Positions 12,742 to 18,479 of a DNA stretch of 18,479 bases are shown here, one piece after another (position 1 is the first letter of the stretch; each line of letters opens with the position of its first letter). The position numbers were made by a program, and so were the translations under genes. The notes under the pieces were generated by a model, which was not told the DNA's origin, ran no database searches, and saw nothing but the letters and a program-made list of their open reading frames with translations. This DNA is from an uncultured Clostridia bacterium. Its GTDB lineage: Bacteria > Bacillota > Clostridia > RUG12999. The DNA lies in assembly GCA_949739095.1 (NCBI GenBank), contig CATIYX010000412.1:1-18479 (forward strand), written 5' to 3'.

Positions 12742-14448
12742 TTATTTTGTATCCTGCAAAGCAAGAACACCTTCTTCTCCCGTGCGGACTTTGACAACAT
12801 TTTCCACGTCGTATACAAAGATTTTTCCATCGCCGATATGTCCTGTATACAAAATCTTTTTAGCAGTTTCAATGACAGTGCGTACGGGCACCTTGGAAAC
12901 AATGATTTCTACTTTGATTTTTGGTAGCAGAGTCACATCCATTTCAACGCCACGATAATATTGTGCGTTTCCTTTTTGAATGCCGCAACCCAAAACGTGA
13001 GTGAGTGTCATACCGGTCACGCCGATTTCATTCATTGCGTCTTTCAATTCATCAAATTTGCTCTGTTTCATCACGATAGCAACCTTAGTGAGTTTTTCAC
13101 CGGAAGTTGCTGTGTCAGAAGCGCTAGGTGCCGTATAATGTTCTACCGGAACAGCTTTTTCCACAGGAGCTACGGACGATGCAACCTCACTGCTGAGCGC
13201 TGCATTTGACAGATTTGCCATTGGCATAAAGTCCGCATAGCTGCTGGCAAGTCCATGTTCCTCTGCATCAAGACCTGCGATTTCTTCACTGGCGGAAACA
13301 CGTAGCCCAATGGTCTTTTTAATAACGAGGAAGACAATGGTCATAGTAATAGCAACCCAAGCAATAACGGAAACAACACCCAGCACCTGAATGCCGAAGA
13401 ATTGAAAGCCGCCGCCATAGAATAGTCCGCCGTCCAGTGCAAACAGTCCTGTTAAAATGGTTCCGGCTGCGCCGCAAAGTCCATGAACACCGACTGCACC
13501 GACAGGGTCATCAATTTTGAGTTTTTTATCGACAAATTCAATGCCGAACACCACAACAAACGCCGATATCAAACCGATAATTGCTGCGCCAATGGGGGAT
13601 ACCACGTCACAGCCTGCAGTGATTGCCACAAGACCTGCCAGAACACCGTTGAGGGTCATAGAAACATCAGGTTTTTTATAGCGAATCCAAGTGATTACCA
13701 TAGTCACGCAAGCCGCAATAGCCGCTGCAAGATTCGTTGTCATGAAGATGGAACCCATGGAGAACAAGGTATCATCACCTTCGGCGGAAACGGTGGAACA
13801 TCCGTTGAATCCAAACCAACAGAACCATAGAATGAACACGCCGAGCGCTGCAAGTGTCAGACTGTGCCCCAGAATCGCTTTTGATTTTCCGCTTTTGGAA
13901 TATTTTCCGATACGTGGCCCCAGTATTTTTGCGCCGATAAGCGCTGCAACGCCGCCTACCATATGAACAGCGGTGGAACCTGCAAAATCGTGAAATCCAA
14001 GCTGTGAGAGCCAGCCGCCGCCCCAAATCCAGTGACCGGAAATGGGATAGACAATCGCGCTGATGATGGCGCTGTAAATACAATAGGAACTGAATTTGGT
14101 GCGCTCCGCCATCGCGCCGGATACAATCGTTGCGGCAGTTGCACAAAATACGGTCTGGAAAATGACGAACGCCCACTTGGGGACGCCCTCCGGCAAAACA
14201 TCTGTATATGCACCGGCAATCGTTGGGTCGAATTGACCGATAAAATTGCCTGCACCAAACATCAAGCCAAAACCGAGTAACCAGAAAATTGGTGTACCGA
14301 TACTAAAGTCCATCAAGTTTTTCATAACGATGTTGCCGGCATTTTTTGCACGGGTCAGACCGGTTTCCACCATGGCGAATCCTGCCTGCATGAAAAATAC
14401 CAGGGCTGCACCGAGCAAAACCCATATTGTGTTAACAGATGAATACAT
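12742..14448 (-). CDS. amt: Ammonium transporter fused to a C-terminal PII (GlnK-like) domain
   Basis: 568 residues. Residues 1 to about 400 are an Amt/Mep channel with about 11 membrane helices, including the paired pore histidines H162 (DFAGSTAVHMVGG) and H322 (DPVGAVGVHGLCG), and the cytosolic end GLRVSASEEIAGLDAEEHG. A linker of about 50 residues rich in Ala, Ser, Val and Pro follows. Residues 453-568 are a complete PII domain: a T-loop with GNAQYYRG (the Tyr before RG, about 498, matches the uridylylated Tyr51), LPKIKVEIIV, and TGHIGDGKIFVYDVENVVKVRTGEEG. PII proteins sense ATP/ADP and 2-oxoglutarate and plug Amt; normally they are a separate glnK product. The start at 14448 has GGAGG about 8 nt upstream. 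It follows glnN across a terminator-like hairpin with no room for a promoter. Confidence 0.93.
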   Translation of the reverse strand: MYSSVNTIWVLLGAALVFFMQAGFAMVETGLTRAKNAGNIVMKNLMDFSIGTPIFWLLGFGLMFGAGNFIGQFDPTIAGAYTDVLPEGVPKWAFVIFQTVFCATAATIVSGAMAERTKFSSYCIYSAIISAIVYPISGHWIWGGGWLSQLGFHDFAGSTAVHMVGGVAALIGAKILGPRIGKYSKSGKSKAILGHSLTLAALGVFILWFCWFGFNGCSTVSAEGDDTLFSMGSIFMTTNLAAAIAACVTMVITWIRYKKPDVSMTLNGVLAGLVAITAGCDVVSPIGAAIIGLISAFVVVFGIEFVDKKLKIDDPVGAVGVHGLCGAAGTILTGLFALDGGLFYGGGFQFFGIQVLGVVSVIAWVAITMTIVFLVIKKTIGLRVSASEEIAGLDAEEHGLASSYADFMPMANLSNAALSSEVASSVAPVEKAVPVEHYTAPSASDTATSGEKLTKVAIVMKQSKFDELKDAMNEIGVTGMTLTHVLGCGIQKGNAQYYRGVEMDVTLLPKIKVEIIVSKVPVRTVIETAKKILYTGHIGDGKIFVYDVENVVKVRTGEEGVLALQDTK

Positions 14449-14478
14449 AACAAGTTCCTCCCTTTTGTTTTGCGAATC

Positions 14479-14537
14479 AAAAATGGCGTGCGGCGCAGGG
14501 AAAATGGGGGTGTTCCCTGTGCTGCACGCCATTGTGC
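14479..14537 (-). terminator. Hexaloop hairpin and terminator between glnN and amt
   Basis: On the minus strand 21-nt arms (14533-14513 and 14502-14482) pair with only two wobbles and are followed by five T ending at 14479. The alternative hairpin GCAC-[AATGGC]-GTGC (14537-14524) uses the first bases of the same 5' arm. Between the T run and the amt ribosome binding site only about 17 nt remain, so amt should depend on read-through. Confidence 0.75.
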
Positions 14538-14553
14538 TACTGCACGATTTGAT

Positions 14554-16647
14554 TTATAAAATGCTAAACAGCAAGTCGCCGTAAGTTGGGAATGGCCAAA
14601 ATTCTTTTGCCGTACTGGTTTCCAATTCGTCTACAATAGCACGAACTTCTTGCATGGCAGCAAATACGCTGTCGTGATAATAAGCGGCACATTTTTGTGC
14701 ATCGGCTTCATAGTCTTTGGCCGTCATAAGTGTTTGTTCCAGTTTATCTGTTTTGTTGTACAGACAGGAAGTAAGCTCTGAAAGCTTGGAAATCAGCGTT
14801 TTTTCTACATCACAGTTGACATCTGCTAAGACAGATTTTTTTGCCGCAGCCGTGGAACTGAGTTTATGAACATAGTTCATCACGGACGGAAGAATATCTT
14901 TGCGTACCATATCCAGCATGGTCAACGTTTCAATGTGCAACTCTTTGCAATAATTTTCCAGCATAATTTCACAGCGGGAGACAATTTCTGCTTCACTGAA
15001 AATATTGTGTTTGGTAAAGAGTTTAATGCTTTTTTCACTTTTAAAATAGGGTAGTGCTTCCGGTGTGGATTTCAGATTATATAGTCCGCGGCTTTTTGCT
15101 TCTGTAACCCATTCATCAGAGTAGTTGTTGCCGTTGAAAATGATGCGTTTGTGTTTTTTAATCGTGCGTTTAATGAGTTTGTTCAGCGCGCTCTGGAAAT
15201 CGTCTGCCGCTTCTAACTCGTCCGCATATTGAGACAGGGATTCTGCAACAATGGTGTTGAGTGTGATATTCGGACCGGAAATAGAAAGTGCGGAGCCCAG
15301 CATACGGAACTCAAATTTATTGCCTGTAAAAGCAAAAGGAGAAGTTCTATTCCGATCGGTAGTATCCTTCGGGAATTTCGGCAGAATGTGCACGCCGACT
15401 TCCATGTTGCTTTTTTCTTTGCTGTCATATGTATCGTCATTTTCGATGGATTCCAGAATTTCCGTCAACTCGTCCCCTAAAAACATGGAGATAATTGCCG
15501 GCGGCGCTTCGTTGGCACCCAAACGGTGGTCGTTTCCGGCAGTTGCAACGGACAGACGTAGTAAATCCTGATAGTCGTCTACCGCTTTGATAACAGCGCA
15601 CAGGAACAGCAGGAACTGAGCGTTTTCATGTGGAGAAGAGCCCGGCTCCAGAAGATTGACACCGGTGTTTGTGGAAATAGACCAGTTGTTATGCTTTCCG
15701 CTGCCGTTCACGCCTGCAAACGGTTTTTCATGCAGCAAGCAAGCGAAACCATGACGGTCTGCCACTTTTTTCATGAGTTCCATGGTCAACTGGTTGTGAT
15801 CTGCTGCAATGTTGGTGGTGGAGAAGATGGGGGCAAGCTCGTGCTGTGCCGGCGCCACTTCATTATGCTCTGTTTTTGCCAGAATACCAAGTTTCCAGAG
15901 TTCTTGGTCTAAATCTTTCATGAATGCCGCAATGCGGGGTTTGATGGTACCAAAATAGTGATCTTCCATTTCCTGTCCTTTGGGCGGTTTTGCGCCAAAA
16001 AGTGTCCGCCCTGTGAACACCAAATCGCGGCGCCTCTTATACATCTCTTTATCAATCAGAAAATATTCCTGTTCCGGTCCAACAGTTGTTGTCACGCGAG
16101 TAGCGCTGCTGCCGAACAGTTTTAAAATCCGCATTGCCTGCCGGTTCAATTCCTCCATAGACCGCAGAAGCGGTGTTTTTTTGTCCAGCACCTCACCGCT
16201 ATAGGAACAGAATACGGTGGGAATGCAGAGGGTGTCATCTTTAATAAAGGCATAGGAGGAAGGGTCCCAAGCAGTATATCCACGCGCTTCAAACGTTGCG
16301 CGCAGTCCGCCGGAAGGAAAGCTCGATGCATCCGGCTCGCCTTTCACCAGTTCCTTGCCGGAGAATTCCATAATCGCCCGTCCGTCACCTGTCGGAGCAA
16401 TAAAGCTATCATGCTTTTCCGCAGTGATACCGGTCATGGGCTGGAACCAATGGGTGAAATGTGTTGCGCCTTTTTCTACAGCCCAATCTTTCATTGCATT
16501 TGCAACCACAGTTGCAATGCCGATTTGCAGGCTTTTTCCATCTTGAATAGTTTTTTTCAGCGCCTTGTAGGTATCTTTCGGAAGTTTTTCCTGCATAACC
16601 GCGTCGCTGAATACCATGCTGCCGAATACTTCAGGAACTGTACTCAT
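14554..16647 (-). CDS. glnN: Glutamine synthetase type III
   Basis: 697 residues, the usual length for GSIII (about 700) and much longer than GSI. Seen in order: FQPMTGITAEKHDSF near the N-terminus, the glutamate-bearing GPEQEYFLID, KTEHNEVAPAQHELAPIF, the nucleotide-site motif GVNGSGKHNNWSIST, ATAGNDHRLGANEAPPAII, NRTSPFAFTGNKFEFRMLGS and RIIFNGNNYSDEWVTEA. The enzyme makes glutamine from glutamate, ammonium and ATP in the cytosol. AGGAGA precedes the ATG by about 10 nt. It is the first gene of a leftward unit with amt, divergent from the glutamate synthase genes. Its leader carries a terminator, which suggests antitermination control. Confidence 0.95.
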   Translation of the reverse strand: MSTVPEVFGSMVFSDAVMQEKLPKDTYKALKKTIQDGKSLQIGIATVVANAMKDWAVEKGATHFTHWFQPMTGITAEKHDSFIAPTGDGRAIMEFSGKELVKGEPDASSFPSGGLRATFEARGYTAWDPSSYAFIKDDTLCIPTVFCSYSGEVLDKKTPLLRSMEELNRQAMRILKLFGSSATRVTTTVGPEQEYFLIDKEMYKRRRDLVFTGRTLFGAKPPKGQEMEDHYFGTIKPRIAAFMKDLDQELWKLGILAKTEHNEVAPAQHELAPIFSTTNIAADHNQLTMELMKKVADRHGFACLLHEKPFAGVNGSGKHNNWSISTNTGVNLLEPGSSPHENAQFLLFLCAVIKAVDDYQDLLRLSVATAGNDHRLGANEAPPAIISMFLGDELTEILESIENDDTYDSKEKSNMEVGVHILPKFPKDTTDRNRTSPFAFTGNKFEFRMLGSALSISGPNITLNTIVAESLSQYADELEAADDFQSALNKLIKRTIKKHKRIIFNGNNYSDEWVTEAKSRGLYNLKSTPEALPYFKSEKSIKLFTKHNIFSEAEIVSRCEIMLENYCKELHIETLTMLDMVRKDILPSVMNYVHKLSSTAAAKKSVLADVNCDVEKTLISKLSELTSCLYNKTDKLEQTLMTAKDYEADAQKCAAYYHDSVFAAMQEVRAIVDELETSTAKEFWPFPTYGDLLFSIL

Positions 16648-16700
16648 TTCAAATCATCTCCTAATATAAATATCATTTTGAATCGGTTTCAAAGGAAAAT

Positions 16701-16743
16701 AAAAAAGGCACTGCGGGCATCTTGCCCACAGCGCCTTTGCTGT
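16701..16743 (-). promoter_or_regulatory. glnN leader: hexaloop hairpin overlapping an intrinsic terminator
   Basis: On the minus strand ACAGC-[AAAGGC]-GCTGT (16743-16728) makes a 5-bp stem with a six-base loop. The competing terminator pairs AAAGGCGCTGTGGGC (16738-16724) with GCCCGCAGTGCCTTT (16718-16704), with two G-U pairs, followed by more T. The mismatches are wobbles only on the minus strand, so it belongs to the glnN transcript. It starts a few nt after the expected transcription start. Confidence 0.75.
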
Positions 16744-16753
16744 TTACAATCAC

Positions 16754-16782
16754 AGTATACACCCAAGATAAAAATTTGTCAA
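16754..16782 (-). promoter_or_regulatory. Promoter of glnN
   Basis: On the minus strand TTGACA (16782-16777), 17 nt, TATACT (16759-16754): near-consensus sigma-A. Transcription should start near 16747-16750. Confidence 0.9.
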
Positions 16783-16785
16783 GTG

Positions 16786-16904
16786 TTTTTTGAAACTTTT
16801 TTGCAAGAAATTTTAGTCCTACATGCAAAAAAGTGTGGAATATAAAGAAAAAAACGTCGAATCAAAATGAAAATGAAGGGGATGGTAAAAAAAGTTTCAA
16901 AAAA
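16786..16904. repeat. 17-bp inverted box flanking both divergent nitrogen promoters
   Basis: AAAAAAGTTTCAAAAAA occurs at 16888-16904 (plus) and as its exact complement at 16786-16802. In each direction the box ends exactly 3 nt before the -35 TTGACA. The equal placement suggests a shared upstream element, either an A-tract UP element for RNA polymerase or an activator site. The 85 nt between the boxes are AT-rich with no other signal that I can name. Confidence 0.8.
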
Positions 16905-16907
16905 GTA

Positions 16908-16936
16908 TTGACATTTTGCCAATAAACCGTTATAAT
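16908..16936 (+). promoter_or_regulatory. Promoter of the glutamate synthase genes
   Basis: TTGACA (16908-16913), 17 nt, TATAAT (16931-16936): a perfect consensus sigma-A promoter. The start of transcription is expected near 16943. Confidence 0.92.
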
Positions 16937-16952
16937 AATAAAAAATGAAAGA

Positions 16953-17013
16953 ATGAACAATGGCGTTCATCAAAAGAGGAAGTTGCTTCCTTTTTTTGAT
17001 GAACGTTTTTTTT
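16953..17013 (+). promoter_or_regulatory. Glutamate synthase leader: hexaloop hairpin overlapping an intrinsic terminator
   Basis: ATGAAC-[AATGGC]-GTTCAT (16953-16970) is a 6-bp stem with a six-base loop. The competing terminator pairs CGTTCATC (16964-16971) with GATGAACG (16998-17005) and continues through A/T and AGGAAG/CTTCCT pairing, followed by eight T (17006-17013). Only about 10 nt precede the hairpin in the expected transcript. Confidence 0.8.
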
Positions 17014-17043
17014 GTGCAGAGAAAGGCAAAGGAGGAACAGGAT

Positions 17044-18147
17044 ATGTTAAAAGAAGGACAGACCAGAATCCCTTCCGGCTGTGCAATATCCGGTATTTTT
17101 TCCAAAGACGGAAAAAAAATAAACGGCGAATCTATTATTCGGTCAATCGCAACCATGCACGACCGTTCCAACGGACTGGGAGGCGGGTTTGCAGGATATG
17201 GAATCTATCCGCAATATAAAGACTTATATGCATTCCATATATTTTATGAAAGCAATGCTGCACGGGAAGAATGCGAGCGGTTTTTAGACCGGCATTTTGA
17301 TGTGATTAACTTGTCTAAAATTCCGGTGAAGAAAACGCCCAAAATTACGGATGAGCCGCTGATTTGGCGCTATTTTGTCACGCCGCTGCCCACAAAATTG
17401 GCGGATAGCCAATTGGATGAGAAGGAATTCACAGTCAAAAGCGTTATTAAAATCAATACGGTGATTGAAGGCGCGTATGTGTTTTCCTGTGGCAAAAACA
17501 TGGGCGTGTTTAAAGCGGTGGGATTTCCGGAGGATGTCGGAGAGTTCTATCGGCTGGATGAATATGAAGGTTATTGCTGGACGGCACATGGACGTTATCC
17601 GACCAACACGCCAGGCTGGTGGGGCGGTGCACATCCTTTTGCCATGCTGGACTATTCGATTGTGCACAACGGAGAAATATCTTCTTATGATGCCAACCGC
17701 CGGTACATAGAAATGTTTGGATATAAATGTACGCTCCTGACCGACACAGAAGTCATTACCTACATGATAGATTATCTGGTGCGCAAGAAGGAGCTGACAC
17801 TGGAGGAAATGGCAAGCGTGATTGCGGCGCCATTTTGGTCAACCATTGAACAGAAACCTAAGGAGGAACGGGAACGGCTAACCTATTTGCGCAATGCCTT
17901 TGCAAATTTGCTGATTACAGGACCCTTCTCCATTTTGCTCGGGTTTGACGGCGGCATTATGGCGCTCAATGACAGACTAAAATTGCGGTCTATGGTAATT
18001 GGAGAAAAAGAAGATATGGTATATATTGCGAGTGAGGAATGTGCAATCCGTGTTGTGGAGCCATGCTTGGAAAAACTCTGGTCGCCCAAGGGCGGGGAAG
18101 CAGCCATTTTCAGACTCAGTGAAAGGGGGGCGGCAAAATGCCTGTAA
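17044..18147 (+). CDS. Glutamate synthase glutamine amidotransferase subunit (class II, split type)
   Basis: 367 residues. An N-terminal-nucleophile amidotransferase: IPSGCAISGIFS places the nucleophile at Cys13, implying removal of a 12-residue leader. Other motifs are MHDRSNGLGGGFAGYGIYP, TAHGRYPTNTPGWWGGAHPFAM, SIVHNGEISSYDANRRYIEM and LLTDTEVITYMIDYLV. It frees ammonia from glutamine for the synthase domain, which in this archaeal/clostridial arrangement is a separate protein. AAAGGAGG lies 8 nt before the ATG. It overlaps the next gene by 10 nt, so the two are coupled. Divergent from glnN, it completes the GS/GOGAT cycle. Confidence 0.85.
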   Translation: MLKEGQTRIPSGCAISGIFSKDGKKINGESIIRSIATMHDRSNGLGGGFAGYGIYPQYKDLYAFHIFYESNAAREECERFLDRHFDVINLSKIPVKKTPKITDEPLIWRYFVTPLPTKLADSQLDEKEFTVKSVIKINTVIEGAYVFSCGKNMGVFKAVGFPEDVGEFYRLDEYEGYCWTAHGRYPTNTPGWWGGAHPFAMLDYSIVHNGEISSYDANRRYIEMFGYKCTLLTDTEVITYMIDYLVRKKELTLEEMASVIAAPFWSTIEQKPKEERERLTYLRNAFANLLITGPFSILLGFDGGIMALNDRLKLRSMVIGEKEDMVYIASEECAIRVVEPCLEKLWSPKGGEAAIFRLSERGAAKCL

Positions 18148-18479
18148 ATTATTTATATCCGGATTATGAAATTATTCGCAACAAAGATAACTGTATTGGC
18201 TGTCAGGTGTGTGCCAGACAGTGTGCCAATGAGGCGCATTGGTATGATGAGGAACTGGGTGTCATGCGCTGTGACAGCGCAAAATGTGTCAACTGCCACC
18301 GATGCGTATCACTTTGCCCGACGCGCGCGCTGAAGATTGTGAAAACAGATCATACGTTTAGAGAAAACGCAAACTGGGCGGGCGCAAACATTCAGGAGAT
18401 TTACCGTCAGGCGGAAAGCGGCGGCGTTTTGCTCAGCTCCATGGGAAATCCGAAACCCTATCCGGTCTATTGGGATAAA
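18138..18479 (+). CDS. Glutamate synthase iron-sulfur/FMN subunit, 5' part only
   Basis: 114 codons are visible; the frame is open at the window edge. A ferredoxin-like module with two 4Fe-4S motifs is seen: C19, C22, C25, C29 (CIGCQVCARQC) and C50, C53, C56, C60 (CVNCHRCVSLCP). The following part (RENANWAGANIQEIYRQAESGGVLLSSMGNP) is the usual entry to the FMN-binding glutamate synthase domain of archaeal-type GltB. It would reduce 2-oxoglutarate plus ammonia to glutamate. AAAGGGGGG at 18122-18130 precedes the ATG, which overlaps the amidotransferase gene. Confidence 0.85.
   Translation, partial: MPVNYLYPDYEIIRNKDNCIGCQVCARQCANEAHWYDEELGVMRCDSAKCVNCHRCVSLCPTRALKIVKTDHTFRENANWAGANIQEIYRQAESGGVLLSSMGNPKPYPVYWDK

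Noticed and set aside
13775..14176. 133-codon open frame on the minus strand inside amt
   Set aside because: A shadow frame within a strongly conserved Amt domain; Arg/Cys-rich translation with no recognisable motif.
16648..17043. GlnR/TnrA-type operators (TGTNAN7TNACA) near the nitrogen promoters
   Set aside because: No sequence fitting the dyad was found in the intergenic region; the shared box here is AAAAAAGTTTCAAAAAA.
1..18479. CRISPR arrays, tRNA and rRNA genes, insertion sequences
   Set aside because: No regularly spaced repeats, tRNA-like folds with CCA-type ends, rRNA segments or transposase genes were seen on either strand.

Overview
The window looks like the chromosome of an anaerobic Firmicute of class Clostridia. 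The signs are AGGAGG-type ribosome binding sites, textbook sigma-A promoters (TTGACA, 17 nt, TATAAT), many U-tailed hairpin terminators, a type III glutamine synthetase and an archaeal-type split glutamate synthase. The genus cannot be fixed from this stretch. An AT-rich accessory region fills roughly 1-7800, and ordinary chromosome follows.

Region 1 (1 to about 7800) is the right-hand part of a Tn916/Tn1549-like integrative conjugative element whose left part lies outside the window. It starts with a leftward mobC and a possible oriT inverted repeat. An Xre regulator follows, then a cargo cassette: a leftward PadR regulator, a MATE efflux pump, a second PadR and a YjdF protein, with long AT-rich palindromes over two sigma-A promoters. 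Next come two small cysteine-rich KTR proteins with a remnant of a third. The recombination end is sigma-like (Orf7-type) gene, HTH (Orf8-type) gene, a 416-nt gene-free stretch, xis, int. The sigma-like gene carries one extra A and the integrase lacks one base, so as written both are frameshifted. The element is therefore probably decaying, or the assembly has indel errors.

Region 2 (about 7800-12550) holds secG, a DUF5685 gene overlapping a J-domain gene with a strongly cysteine-rich tail, a radical SAM/SPASM enzyme of the anaerobic sulfatase-maturase type, and a CobO-type corrinoid adenosyltransferase. The last four read as one rightward operon. A leftward SGNH hydrolase follows.

Region 3 (12669-18479) is a nitrogen-assimilation locus. 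glnN (type III glutamine synthetase) and an ammonium transporter fused to a PII domain run leftward. The glutamine amidotransferase and iron-sulfur/synthase genes of a split glutamate synthase run rightward, the second cut by the window edge. Together they make up ammonium uptake, glutamine synthesis and glutamate regeneration.

The most interesting observation is the regulatory design of region 3. The divergent glnN and glutamate-synthase promoters each carry the same 17-bp box exactly 3 nt upstream of the -35. Each transcript starts almost directly with a small hairpin whose six-base loop reads AANGGC and whose 3' strand is shared with an intrinsic terminator. A third copy of the hairpin/terminator switch lies between glnN and amt. 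The A1/G4 hexaloop overlapping a terminator resembles the RNA targets of ANTAR antiterminators, but only one hairpin is seen at each site instead of the usual two.
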